Positions 17,992 through 32,901 of a stretch of 40,683 nucleotides of DNA are shown piece by piece. Source of the DNA: Gammaproteobacteria bacterium (GTDB lineage: Bacteria > Pseudomonadota > Gammaproteobacteria > Pseudomonadales > Pseudomonadaceae). A model generated the notes under the pieces. That model was not told the origin of the DNA and searched no databases. It saw only the letters and a list, made by a program, of their open reading frames with translations. The stretch is from positions 1 to 40,683 of the forward strand of contig JAHJYA010000127.1 of the NCBI GenBank assembly GCA_018826895.1, written 5' to 3'. The position numbers and the translations under genes are program-made. Each line of letters begins with the position of its first letter. Positions within the stretch are counted from its first letter, which is position 1.

Positions 17992-18026
17992 AAAACGCCG
18001 CGAACGGTCAGACCGTTCGCGGCGTT
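17992..18026 (-). terminator. Rho-independent terminator of secA
   Basis: A perfect 16-bp stem (arms AACGCCGCGAACGGTC and complement) has a tight loop centred on 18010 and, on the minus strand, GTTTTACC after it. It starts about 50 bases after the secA stop and should insulate argJ. Confidence 0.88.
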
Positions 18027-18077
18027 GTCGAGGCAATAGCTATCACAGCTAGCGCCCCTGCCACAGTCAGCTCAGGA

Positions 18078-20813
<2,736 letters not shown>

Positions 20814-20867
20814 ATCGACAGGATCTTCCACGCGTATGGATGGAGGGCGGCCCCGTGAGTCGCCCAT

Positions 20868-20903
20868 GCAGCCTTCATGGCTGCGTGCGAAGGGGGCATT
20901 CTA
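20868..20903 (-). promoter_or_regulatory. Putative secA promoter -10 and leader hairpin
   Basis: On the minus strand TAGAAT (20898-20903) is a good -10, with only a poor -35 candidate upstream. The transcript would then contain a hairpin at 20868-20885 with 6-bp arms (GCAGCC/GGCTGC), just before an in-frame ATG at 20867 that extends the SecA frame. No T tract follows, so this is not a terminator. Confidence 0.4.
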
Positions 20904-20931
20904 CCCGGAAACGAACATGAGGAAAGCGGCG

Positions 20932-21861
20932 TTATTCGACGCCAGTGACGCGGGCAATGTAGGTAGCGGGATTGACCAGACGGCCATCCTTGCTGACCTC
21001 GAAATGCACATGGGAACCCGTGGAGCGCCCCGTGCTCCCCACCTTGGCGATGGCCTGACCACGGGTTACGAGGTCACCAACGGCAACCAGATTACGCTGG
21101 TTATGCGCATACAGGGTGACATAACCGTCACCATGGCTGATTTCCACCGTATTGCCATACCCTCTACGGCGATCCGATGCGGTGACGACACCGGCTGCCA
21201 CGGCGACCACATCACTGCCCGCCTTGGCGGAGAAATCCACGCCTTTATGCATGCTCAGGCGCCCGGTCAGCGGATCGCTACGGCGGCCGAAGGGCGACGA
21301 CATATAGCCCTGCAGCACCGGCAGGCCCGCCAGGTACTCGGCCTCACCCAGACGCCGATCAGCGAGCAGTTGCTCGAGTACTTCGAGCTGCTGCTCACGA
21401 CTGTCCAGACGCAGACTCAACTCATCCAGAGTGGTCATAAACGACGGTGGCGCATAGGCTGAGGCGCCCAGCGCGTCATCCGGACCGCCCTGACCAACGT
21501 TCAGTGAGAAGTCGAACTCACTGGCATCCAGGTCGGCCAACTCAGTGAGGCGCTCCCCCAGAGCATCGAGCCGGGTCAGGCGCGCCTGCAGTTCGGCCAC
21601 GTGGGCGGAGAAGGCATCGAGCTGGCGCTGAGCATCGAGGCGCACGGCCCCGACTTCGGCGCGCTGTTCATCGAGTGCCTGGGAAACCTCGGCGGTGTGC
21701 TGGATCGAAGCGTCCGACTGCGGCGCCCATAAGGCGCCGACCGCGACACCACCCGACAGGGTCGCAGCGATCAGCAACAGCGCACCGCCGATCAACCAGC
21801 GAACGTCGAGGCTGAGCGAGCGCGCCGCACCATGGCGGCGGCTGAGCAAAATGATGTGCAT
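20932..21861 (-). CDS. Membrane-anchored M23 (LytM-type) peptidase
   Basis: 309 aa. A TM helix at about 22-45 anchors it in the inner membrane; a periplasmic coiled coil follows (about 55-115), then a C-terminal M23 domain (about 180-309). The metal and catalytic residues are intact: HKGVD (H205, D209), YAH (H253) and HVHFE (H284, H286). It should therefore be a real zinc endopeptidase cutting peptidoglycan cross-links, unlike degenerate regulators such as EnvC or NlpD. The ATG at 21861 has AGGGGAT upstream. It lies between secA and the dcw cluster and is divergent from dciA. Its proximity to division genes suggests a role in wall remodelling, by inference only. Confidence 0.9.
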   Translation of the reverse strand: MHIILLSRRHGAARSLSLDVRWLIGGALLLIAATLSGGVAVGALWAPQSDASIQHTAEVSQALDEQRAEVGAVRLDAQRQLDAFSAHVAELQARLTRLDALGERLTELADLDASEFDFSLNVGQGGPDDALGASAYAPPSFMTTLDELSLRLDSREQQLEVLEQLLADRRLGEAEYLAGLPVLQGYMSSPFGRRSDPLTGRLSMHKGVDFSAKAGSDVVAVAAGVVTASDRRRGYGNTVEISHGDGYVTLYAHNQRNLVAVGDLVTRGQAIAKVGSTGRSTGSHVHFEVSKDGRLVNPATYIARVTGVE

Positions 21862-21903
21862 GAAATCCCCTATCAAGGTGAGCACGGCCGACGGCAGCGA
21901 GTC

Positions 21904-21912
21904 TGCTACCAT
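21904..21912 (+). promoter_or_regulatory. Possible extended -10 promoter of dciA
   Basis: TGCTACCAT: the TG-N extension at 21904-21906 precedes TACCAT (21907-21912), about 30 bases before the dciA ATG. No -35 is recognisable. The region is only 80 bp wide and shared with the divergent M23 gene. Confidence 0.35.
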
Positions 21913-21941
21913 GGCGCTCTCACAATTCCAGGCGTCCTGCC

Positions 21942-22394
21942 ATGTCTTTTCGTCCGTTGCCGGCCAAGGCTCCCGCCGCGCTGCTGCGTGAAGCCAAGCC
22001 GCTGAAAGCGCTGTTTCATCAGGCACAACGCCTGGATCATCTACAGCGTCTAGTGGAAAGCCAGTTACAGCCGGCAGCCCGCGCTCATTGCCGGGTTGCC
22101 TCCTGGCGTGAGGGTTGCCTGTTGCTGATCGTCACCGATGGCCATTGGGCCACCCGCCTGCGTTATCAGCAGCGCCGACTGCTGCGTCAGCTGCAGACCC
22201 TCGAAGAATTCGCGACCTTAGCGAAAATACAGCTCAAGGTGCAACCGCCAACGGTCGAAAGAAGCGGAACCAGCCAACCCATGACATTGTCCGATAGCGC
22301 CGCAGAAAACATCCAGGCCACTGCTGAAGGGGTCCGCGACCCGCGCCTGCGCGAAGCCCTGGAACGTCTCGCGCGGCATACTCGCCCGCGCTAA
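21942..22394 (+). CDS. dciA: DciA (DUF721) replicative helicase loader
   Basis: 150 aa, basic. The DUF721 core (about 15-110) is recognisable: LKALFHQAQRLDHLQRLVES, then a two-strand segment CRVASWREGCLLLIVTDGHW, then RLRYQQRRLLRQL. DciA helps load the DnaB helicase in bacteria that lack the phage-derived DnaC loader, and Pseudomonas is among these. The tail after residue 110 looks flexible. The ATG at 21942 is preceded by AGGCG. It is the only plus-strand gene between secA and mraZ, and it converges on lpxC, whose terminator separates them. Confidence 0.85.
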   Translation: MSFRPLPAKAPAALLREAKPLKALFHQAQRLDHLQRLVESQLQPAARAHCRVASWREGCLLLIVTDGHWATRLRYQQRRLLRQLQTLEEFATLAKIQLKVQPPTVERSGTSQPMTLSDSAAENIQATAEGVRDPRLREALERLARHTRPR

Positions 22395-22400
22395 CGCCGC

Positions 22401-22427
22401 AAAAAAAGAGGCCACCCGAAGGTGGCC
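22401..22427 (-). terminator. Terminator of lpxC / end of the dcw cluster (UUCG tetraloop)
   Basis: On the minus strand GGCCACC, loop TTCG, GGTGGCC, then CTCTTTTTTT. The C(UUCG)G tetraloop is unusually stable. It lies about 30 bases after the lpxC stop and has no T tract in the dciA direction. Confidence 0.9.
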
Positions 22428-22455
22428 CCGAAAACATAAGAGAGTGTGTGCTGTA

Positions 22456-23403
<948 letters not shown>

Positions 23404-23419
23404 TCAACAATGGCCGGCG

Positions 23420-23428
23420 ATAATAGCA
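23420..23428 (-). promoter_or_regulatory. Probable lpxC promoter (extended -10)
   Basis: On the minus strand TGCTATTAT: TGC at 23426-23428 precedes TATTAT at 23420-23425. It lies about 53 bases before the lpxC start in the 112-bp gap after ftsZ. No strong -35 is present, as is common for extended -10 promoters. Confidence 0.5.
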
Positions 23429-23479
23429 GAACCGACCTTTGCTGAACACCAATCACCCCAATACTCCTGATAGCTTTCA

Positions 23480-24661
23480 TCAATCTGCCTGACGACGCAG
23501 GAAGGCCGGAATATCCAGGTAATCCAGATCGTCTTGCGGGTTCAGCTTGGCCGCAGTCGCGCCGCCAGCATGGCTTTGACGCTGCACGGTGGGGCGCTCG
23601 TAGTCCTTGTAGTTGACGCTCTGCTCGCCGCGAGCCGGAGCCTGCTGAGCGGAGGCAGCAGCCACCTGGACCGTGTTATCGATAACCTTGACCGGCTTCT
23701 CCATTTTCGCACCCAGACCGGTAGCGACCACGGTGACGTGCAGCTCATCGCGCATGTCGGGATCGATCACGGTGCCGACCTTGACGGTGGCGTGCTCGGA
23801 AGCGAATTGTTCGATGATGTTACCCACGTCGGAGTACTCACCCAGGGACAGGTCAGGACCGGCAGTGATGTTTACCAGGATGCCGCGAGCGCCCTGCAGG
23901 TTGACGTCTTCCAGCAGCGGGTTGCGGATAGCCGCCTCAGTCGCTTCGCGCGCACGGTTCGGACCGCTGGCGCAGCCGGTGCCCATCATGGCCATGCCCA
24001 TTTCGCTCATCACGGTCTTCACGTCGGCAAAGTCGACGTTGATCATGCCGGGACGCTTGATGATGTCGGAGATACCGCGCACGGCACCGGCCAGCACATC
24101 GTCAGCCTTGGCGAAGGCGGACAGCAGGCTGGCGTCCTTGCCGAGGATGGTCAGCAATTTTTCGTTGGGGATGGTGATCAGCGAGTCGACGCTTTCAGCC
24201 AGGGCACGGATGCCTTCTTCGGCGATCTGCATGCGCTTGCGCCCCTCGAACGGGAACGGACGCGTCACCACGGCAACGGTGAGGATGCCCATTTCCTTGG
24301 CCACTTCGGCGATAACAGGGGCTGCACCGGTACCGGTACCGCCACCCATGCCGGTGGTGATGAAGACCATGTCGCAGCCTTGCAGCACTTCAGCGATGCG
24401 CTCGCGGTCTTCCAGCGCGGCCTGACGACCGACTTCCGGATTGGCGCCGGCGCCCAGGCCTTTGGTCACGCCGGGGCCGAGTTGCAGCACGGTGCGCGCA
24501 CCGATGTTCTTCAGGGCCTGGGCATCGGTGTTGGCGCAGATGAACTCAACGCCTTCGATGTTGTTCTTGGCCATGTGATTAACCGCGTTGCCGCCGCCAC
24601 CACCGACACCGATAACTTTGATAACCGCGCTTTGCGGGATGTTGTCTACGAGTTCAAACAT
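23480..24661 (-). CDS. ftsZ: Cell division protein FtsZ
   Basis: 393 aa tubulin-like GTPase that forms the division ring. The glycine-rich tubulin signature GGGTGTG is at 106-112, with the N-terminal GVGGGGGNAVNHM loop, the T7-loop region (NVDFADVKTVM), a flexible linker of roughly 60 residues, and the conserved C-terminal tail LDYLDIPAFLRRQAD that binds FtsA and ZipA. AAGGAGAG precedes the ATG. It lies 57 bp downstream of ftsA, and the gap has no clear promoter. Confidence 0.98.
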   Translation of the reverse strand: MFELVDNIPQSAVIKVIGVGGGGGNAVNHMAKNNIEGVEFICANTDAQALKNIGARTVLQLGPGVTKGLGAGANPEVGRQAALEDRERIAEVLQGCDMVFITTGMGGGTGTGAAPVIAEVAKEMGILTVAVVTRPFPFEGRKRMQIAEEGIRALAESVDSLITIPNEKLLTILGKDASLLSAFAKADDVLAGAVRGISDIIKRPGMINVDFADVKTVMSEMGMAMMGTGCASGPNRAREATEAAIRNPLLEDVNLQGARGILVNITAGPDLSLGEYSDVGNIIEQFASEHATVKVGTVIDPDMRDELHVTVVATGLGAKMEKPVKVIDNTVQVAAASAQQAPARGEQSVNYKDYERPTVQRQSHAGGATAAKLNPQDDLDYLDIPAFLRRQAD

Positions 24662-24718
24662 GATTTCTCTCCTTATGCTTTCTAGTTGTAACGCCTACTG
24701 CACACACTTTTTGAAACG

Positions 24719-25966
24719 TTAGAAGTTGCCTTGCACCCAGCGCTTGATGCGCTCGATGACCGGTAATTTGGGTTCGTCGCTGTAACCGCTGCCGGCCGAC
24801 AGGGAAAACCCATCGGTCTGCTTCTGCAGGCCATACATCAGCAGGCCTACACCGGTGGAATAGATCGGGTTGCGCACCACGTCGGCGAGGCCCTTGACGC
24901 TGTGCGGCACGCCCAGGCGCACCGGCATGTGGAAGATTTCCTCGGCCAGTTCGACCGCACCTTCCATCTTCGCCGTACCGCCGGTCATGACGATGCCGGC
25001 CGGGATCAGGTCCTCGTAGCCGCTACGGCGCAGCTCAGCCTGGATCAGGGTGAACAGCTCGTCGTAGCGTGGCTCAACCACTTCGGCCAGGGACTGGCGC
25101 GAAAGGTCGCGCGGCGGACGGTCGCCGACGCTCGGTACCTTGATGGTTTCCCCTGCACCGGCCAGTTTGGCCAGGGCGCAGGCGTAGCGAATCTTGATTT
25201 CTTCGGCGTACTGGGTCGGTGTACGCAGGGCCATGGCGATGTCGTTGGTGACCTGGTCACCGGCAATCGGGATCACTGCCGTGTGGCGGATCGCACCTTC
25301 GGTGAAGATGCAGATATCGGTAGTGCCGCCGCCGATATCCACCAGGCACACGCCCAGCTCTTTCTCGTCATCGGTGAGCACGGCATAGGCCGAGGCCAAC
25401 TGCTCGAGGATGATGTCGTCGACCTCCAGACCGCAGCGGCGCACGCACTTTTCGATGTTTTGCGCGGCATTTACAGCGCAAGTAACCACGTGCACCTTGG
25501 CTTCCAGGCGCACGCCGGACATGCCCAAGGGCTCGCGTACGCCTTCCTGGTTGTCGATCACGTAATCCTGCGGCAGCGTGTGCAGGACGCGCTGATCGGC
25601 CGGAATGGCCACGGCCTGGGCAGCGTCGAGCACGCGCTCCAAATCGGCCGGGCTGACTTCACGGTCGCGGATGGCGACGATGCCGTGGCTGTTGAGGCTG
25701 CGAATGTGGTTACCGGCCACACCGACGAAAGCCGAGTGAATACGGCAACCGGCCATCAGCTGGGCTTCTTCCACCGCACGCTGGATCGAGGCCACCGTGG
25801 ACTCGATATTGACCACCACGCCCTTCTTCAGGCCACGGGATGGATGGGTGCCGATGCCGACGATTTCCAGCTGACCATCAGCCGTCACCTCGCCCACCAG
25901 CGCCACCACTTTGGAGGTACCGATATCGAGGCCGACGATCATCTTGCCGCTCTGCACATTTGCCAT
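24719..25966 (-). CDS. ftsA: Cell division protein FtsA
   Basis: 415 aa actin-like ATPase that tethers FtsZ to the membrane. MIVGLDIGTSKVVALVGE is the phosphate-1 motif, VDIGGGTTDI is phosphate-2, and MTGGTAKMEG is the adenosine motif. The C-terminus (IERIKRWVQGNF) is the amphipathic membrane-targeting helix. The ATG at 25966 follows AGGAGA; a GTG at 25990 is in frame and overlaps the ftsQ stop, but it has no homology support. Together with ftsQ and ftsZ it forms the distal part of the dcw cluster. Confidence 0.97.
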   Translation of the reverse strand: MANVQSGKMIVGLDIGTSKVVALVGEVTADGQLEIVGIGTHPSRGLKKGVVVNIESTVASIQRAVEEAQLMAGCRIHSAFVGVAGNHIRSLNSHGIVAIRDREVSPADLERVLDAAQAVAIPADQRVLHTLPQDYVIDNQEGVREPLGMSGVRLEAKVHVVTCAVNAAQNIEKCVRRCGLEVDDIILEQLASAYAVLTDDEKELGVCLVDIGGGTTDICIFTEGAIRHTAVIPIAGDQVTNDIAMALRTPTQYAEEIKIRYACALAKLAGAGETIKVPSVGDRPPRDLSRQSLAEVVEPRYDELFTLIQAELRRSGYEDLIPAGIVMTGGTAKMEGAVELAEEIFHMPVRLGVPHSVKGLADVVRNPIYSTGVGLLMYGLQKQTDGFSLSAGSGYSDEPKLPVIERIKRWVQGNF

Positions 25967-25986
25967 GGTTGCTGCCTTCTCCTGAT

Positions 25987-26847
25987 TCACTGCACGACAG
26001 CGGTGTCTGCCGCCGTGGGCGCGACCGGTTCACGCCATGCCACGGCAAGGCCGTTGGCATAACGTAGATCGATACGCGCGATATTCGTTTGCTGCTCTTT
26101 CAACGCTTTGTCGTAAATCGCGTCGAAACGGCGAATTTTTTCCACCAGATGGTCGCGCCCCAACAGCAGTTCGATGCCCTGATTGGTGGTCAGGAACCAG
26201 CTGCCGCGCTCGCGCAGCTCCAGACGGGCAATGGAAAACCCCATCGGCCGGAGCATCTGGCTGAACACCTGGTACTGCTGCATTACCTGCTGCTGCGCAC
26301 GCTTGGGGCCATACAGCTGCGGCAGGTTCTCGTAATGGTTAAGTTCCTTGGGCGCGAAGGCATCACCTTGGTTGTTGAGCAGTGCTTCATCGCCCCAGCG
26401 GGCAATCGGCAGTTGCTCTTCCAGGCGTACCAGCACCTGATCGGGCCATACGCGACGCACTTCGGCGTTGGCGATCCAGGGCATCTGCTCCAGCTCCTTG
26501 CGCATGCCCAACAGGTCGACGCTGAAGAAGCTGGCGCTGACAAATGGCGCGATTCGCTGCTGTACCGCCTGCTGGCTGATGTAGCTCAGGTCACCCTCGA
26601 CGCTGATCCGCGCAATCGGCCGGTCGGCGTAGGGCAGCAGACGCTGGCCCAGCTCATAACCGCCAAACCCCAACACCAGCAGCAACAGCGGCCAGGTCAG
26701 GCGTTTGAACACGCTGAAATTCGGCTTGGGCAAGCGCAGGCTGATCGGCTCCTTGGCCACCATACGGCTCGCACCGCGCGGCACGGGCTTGCCGCCGCGC
26801 AGCGGTGCGCGGGTCGAGCCTGGCTGATGGCGAAGGACGGCGCTCAT
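25987..26847 (-). CDS. ftsQ: Cell division protein FtsQ
   Basis: 286 aa bitopic inner-membrane protein. It has a basic cytoplasmic N-terminus of about 49 residues, a TM helix (50-68, [16 protein letters not shown]), a POTRA domain (about 76-145, [10 protein letters not shown]) and a beta domain ([17 protein letters not shown]). It joins FtsB and FtsL in the divisome. It starts 2 bp after the ddlB stop. Confidence 0.95.
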   Translation of the reverse strand: MSAVLRHQPGSTRAPLRGGKPVPRGASRMVAKEPISLRLPKPNFSVFKRLTWPLLLLVLGFGGYELGQRLLPYADRPIARISVEGDLSYISQQAVQQRIAPFVSASFFSVDLLGMRKELEQMPWIANAEVRRVWPDQVLVRLEEQLPIARWGDEALLNNQGDAFAPKELNHYENLPQLYGPKRAQQQVMQQYQVFSQMLRPMGFSIARLELRERGSWFLTTNQGIELLLGRDHLVEKIRRFDAIYDKALKEQQTNIARIDLRYANGLAVAWREPVAPTAADTAVVQ

Positions 26848-26849
26848 GC

Positions 26850-29240
<2,391 letters not shown>

Positions 29241-29248
<8 letters not shown>

Positions 29249-30311
29249 GGGCCACCTCCAGGCAGATGTCGACAACACTACGGGTGGCATCGGGTTTGGC
29301 CAGACGGCGCGCGGTGCGGGCCATCTCGGTGAGACGTTCGGGGTGCATCAAAACCTCGTTGAGCTGCGCCGCAAGCGTGGCGGCGTCAGTGGAGCGTTGT
29401 GCCAGCAGGACGGCTGCGCCCTCGCTGGCCAGGTAATCGGCGTTACGCGTCTGGTGATCGTCGATGGCATGCGGCAAGGGCACCAGGAACGCTGGCAGGC
29501 CTGCGGCGGCCAGCTCACTGATGGTCAAGGCGCCGGCGCGGCAAACCACCAGATCGGCCCAGGCGTAGGCACGCGCCATGTCCTGGATAAAAGGTGCGAC
29601 CTGCGCTTCGACGCCAGCGTCGCGGTAACGTTCGCCAGTAATCTGGTCGTGCTGCTTGCCCGCCTGGTGGAACACCTCGGGGCGCAGCTCGGCAGCGACC
29701 TGGGCCAGCGCCTCGGGCAGCAGTTTGTTCAGCGGCTCGGCGCCCAGGCTGCCGCCCAGCACCAGCAGGCGTACACGGCGACCGTTCAGGCTGTCGCGCG
29801 GGGTTTCCAGGAACAGCTCCTCGCGCACCGGGTTGCCGGTGGTGCGACGCTTGTCGCTGCGCGCGAAGGTATCCGGGAAGGCCTCGCAGACACGGCTGGC
29901 GAACGGCACCAGGCTGCGGTTGGCGGTACCGGCCACGGCATTCTGTTCGTGAATGATCAGCGGCACACCTGCCAGACGTGCGGCCAGGCCACCGGGGCCG
30001 GTCACATAGCCGCCCATGCCCAGCACGCAGACCGGCTGCAGTTCACGTACCACGCGGCGCGCCTGGAACAGCGCCTTGAGCAGTTGCAGCGGTGCCTTGA
30101 GCAGCGACAGCTTGCCCTTGCCGCGCAGCCCGCTGACATCGATCAGGTGCAGCGGCAAACCGGCCGCTGGGACCAGTTCATTTTCAATCCCGCGTGGCGT
30201 ACCCAGCCAATGCACGACATAGCCACGAGCCTTGAACTCGCGCGCACAGGCCAGTGCGGGGAACACGTGCCCGCCAGTGCCGCCGGCCATGATCAGAACG
30301 TTACCGCGCAT
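29241..30311 (-). CDS. murG: UDP-GlcNAc--lipid I N-acetylglucosaminyltransferase
   Basis: 356 aa peripheral membrane glycosyltransferase (GT28) that converts lipid I to lipid II. The glycine loops [11 protein letters not shown] (10-20) and [12 protein letters not shown] are visible, together with [19 protein letters not shown] and the UDP-GlcNAc site [17 protein letters not shown]. The ATG at 30311 follows GGAGG and lies inside the end of ftsW (11-base overlap), which implies coupling. Confidence 0.97.
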
Positions 30312-31551
30312 GGCGCACCTCCTGTTGAGCGGCTGCGCGCACGCCTGGTTCGGTTTCAGCGAAGTCGGATTCCTCGAACTCCACATCCTCGTTGCCCAGC
30401 AGCATGCGACGCTCCCATTCGATACGCAGTAGCAATGCCAGGCTCACGCAGCAGATCACCAGGGAACTGCCGCCGTAGCTGAGGAACGGCAAGGTCAGCC
30501 CCTTGGTCGGCAGCAGGCCGATGTTCACGCCGATATTGATCAGCACCTGGCCGATCCACTGCACCGCGATGCCGTAGGCCACATAGGCCGAGAAGAACTG
30601 CCGGGCTTTTTCCGCCCACAGGCCGATATACAGCGCCCGTACGGCGACAAAGACGAACAGCCCGACGGTCAGCAGCGCGCCAACCATGCCCAGCTCTTCG
30701 GCGAGCACGGCAAAGATGAAGTCGGTGTGCGCTTCGGGTAGGTAGAACTGCTTTTGAATGCTGTTGCCCAGGCCCACGCCCAACCACTCGCCACGGCCAA
30801 AGGCAATCAACGCCTGGGACAGCTGGTAGCCGGCGCCGTATTGATCGGCCCAGGGGTCGACGAAGTTGGTCAGCCGCTCGAGGCGGTAGGACTGGCTGAC
30901 CATCACCAAGCCACCCGCAGCCAGGACCACACCAGCCAGGGGGATAAACCGCAGCAGGTTGACCCCGCCGAGAAACAGCATGGTGATGCACGAACCGACC
31001 AGTACCACGGTCGCCCCGAAGTCTGGCTCGGCCAGCAGCAGCGCGGCCATCGGCCCCAGCACCAGCATCGGCTTAAGGAAACCGGAGAGGCGCTCGCGCA
31101 CTTCTTCCTGACGACGTACCAGGTAGCCGGCGATAAAGACCACGGTAAACAGCTTGGCCAGCTCGGATGGCTGCAGGTTGAACAGGCCAAAACCGATCCA
31201 GCGCTTGGCACCGTTGACCTCACGGCCGATACCGGGGATCAGCACCAGCACCAGCAGAATGAAACCAATCAGCAGCAGCGTGCCGCTGAAACGCTGCCAC
31301 ATGGACATCGGCACCAGCAGCGTGACCAACGCAGCGCTCAGGCCAATGGTCAGGTAAATCAGGTGGCGGATCATGTGGTACAGCGGGTTGCCGGACAGCG
31401 CCGCCGCCACCTCGGTACTGGCCGAGGCGATCATCACCAGCCCCAGCCCGAGCAACGCCAGGCAACCGGCCAGCAAAGGGAAGTCCAGGTCCATGCCGCG
31501 ACGGCTACGCAGCGGCGAGGAAACCGAGAACAGCGGCGTCAGGAGGTTCAT
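30301..31551 (-). CDS. ftsW: Septal peptidoglycan polymerase FtsW (SEDS)
   Basis: 416 aa, about ten transmembrane helices. It is the SEDS glycosyltransferase that works with FtsI to build septal wall from lipid II. Family motifs are KRWIGFGLFNLQPSELAK, the acidic LAEPDFGATVVL (catalytic Asp region), HTDFIFAVLAEELG and TKGLTLPFLSYGGSS. The C-terminal tail of about 40 residues is acidic. The ATG at 31551 follows AGGAGG-like sequence in the murD end and overlaps it as ATGA. Confidence 0.96.
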   Translation of the reverse strand: MNLLTPLFSVSSPLRSRRGMDLDFPLLAGCLALLGLGLVMIASASTEVAAALSGNPLYHMIRHLIYLTIGLSAALVTLLVPMSMWQRFSGTLLLIGFILLVLVLIPGIGREVNGAKRWIGFGLFNLQPSELAKLFTVVFIAGYLVRRQEEVRERLSGFLKPMLVLGPMAALLLAEPDFGATVVLVGSCITMLFLGGVNLLRFIPLAGVVLAAGGLVMVSQSYRLERLTNFVDPWADQYGAGYQLSQALIAFGRGEWLGVGLGNSIQKQFYLPEAHTDFIFAVLAEELGMVGALLTVGLFVFVAVRALYIGLWAEKARQFFSAYVAYGIAVQWIGQVLINIGVNIGLLPTKGLTLPFLSYGGSSLVICCVSLALLLRIEWERRMLLGNEDVEFEESDFAETEPGVRAAAQQEVRHAR

Positions 31552-32894
31552 TGCAAACCCTCCACAGCCTGAGCGAACAGGCGACCGCGCTCTTCAAAGT
31601 TCTTGAACATGTCGAGGCTGGCGCAGGCCGGCGACAGCAGCACGGCATCGCCCGCCTCGGCCTGCTCGGCGGCACGCTGCACAGCTTCATCGAGGCTGGT
31701 GACGCGGATCAGCGGCGCAGCATCGCCCAGGGCAGCGGCCAGACGTTCGGCATCACGCCCGAGCAGCACCACAGCGCGGCAGAATTTGCCAACAGACAGC
31801 TTGAGCGGGGAGAAATCCGCGCCCTTGCCATCACCACCGGCAATCAGCACCAACTTACCGGTGATATCCGCACCCAGGCCTTCGATGGCCGCCAATGCGG
31901 CACCCACGTTGGTGGCTTTGGAATCGTCGTAGTAGCTCACGCCAGCGTGCTCGCCCACCCACTGACAGCGGTGCGCCAGGCCGGCGAACTGGCGCAGCGT
32001 GGCCAGCATGACGTCCATCGGCAGCCCTACGGCATGCCCCAGGGCCAGAGCGGCCATGGCGTTAGCCTGATTGTGGGCGCCGCGAATCTTCAGCTCGCGT
32101 ACTGGCAGCAGCGTGTCGAAACGCAGCGCCAGGTATTTCTCGCCCTGCTCGTCGAGCAGGCCGAAGCGTTTGAAGTCCGGCTTGCCCAGACCAAACTCCC
32201 AGCACACCACCTGATCGGCAATCAGTGGCCGCGACAGCGCGTCATCGCGGTTCACCACCACCTGCCGCGCACCCCGGAAGATGCGGTGCTTGGCCAGGTG
32301 GTACTGCTGCAGATCGGCGTAGCGATCCATGTGGTCTTCGCTGATATTCAGGCAGGTCGCCACTTCAGCATTGAGCTGATCGGTGGTTTCCAGCTGGAAG
32401 CTCGACAGCTCCATGACATACAGCTCGACTGCATCATCAAGCAGATCCAGCGCTGGCGCACCCAGGTTGCCACCAACGGCGACCTTCTTGCCGGCCGCTG
32501 CAGCCATCTCACCGACCAGGGTGGTGACGGTGCTTTTGGCGTTGGAGCCGGTGATGGCGACGATCGGCGCCTTGGCGTAACGGGCGAACAGATCGATATC
32601 ACCCGACAGCTTCACGCCACGCACTGCAGCGGCCTGCAGCGCCGGCGTGGCGATTGCCAGGCCTGGGCTGACCAGCAGCTCGCTGGCGCGGCAGAGGAAT
32701 TCCACATCCAGTTCGCCACAACGCACTTCCACCTGCGGGAACTGCTCACGCAAGGTGGCGAGCTCCGGCGGGTTGGCACGGGTGTCGACCACGGCGAACG
32801 GCAGGCCCTGGCGCGCGAGGAAGCGCACCAGGGACATGCCGCTCTTGCCGAGGCCGACAACGATGCGGAAGTGGTCAGACGCGATCAGGCTCAT
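31548..32894 (-). CDS. murD: UDP-N-acetylmuramoyl-L-alanine--D-glutamate ligase
   Basis: 448 aa Mur ligase adding D-Glu. The N-terminal UDP-binding segment is IVVGLGKSGMSLVRFLA, the P-loop is TGSNAKST at 115-122, and the central motifs are NISEDHMDRY and the C-terminal YDDSKATNVGAA. It starts 7 bp after the mraY stop and overlaps ftsW by ATGA. Confidence 0.97.
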   Translation of the reverse strand: MSLIASDHFRIVVGLGKSGMSLVRFLARQGLPFAVVDTRANPPELATLREQFPQVEVRCGELDVEFLCRASELLVSPGLAIATPALQAAAVRGVKLSGDIDLFARYAKAPIVAITGSNAKSTVTTLVGEMAAAAGKKVAVGGNLGAPALDLLDDAVELYVMELSSFQLETTDQLNAEVATCLNISEDHMDRYADLQQYHLAKHRIFRGARQVVVNRDDALSRPLIADQVVCWEFGLGKPDFKRFGLLDEQGEKYLALRFDTLLPVRELKIRGAHNQANAMAALALGHAVGLPMDVMLATLRQFAGLAHRCQWVGEHAGVSYYDDSKATNVGAALAAIEGLGADITGKLVLIAGGDGKGADFSPLKLSVGKFCRAVVLLGRDAERLAAALGDAAPLIRVTSLDEAVQRAAEQAEAGDAVLLSPACASLDMFKNFEERGRLFAQAVEGLQ

Positions 32895-32901
32895 GGGTTC
32901 C

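Noticed and set aside
17950..18036. N-terminal extension of argJ
   Set aside because: It crosses the secA terminator hairpin and has no family similarity.
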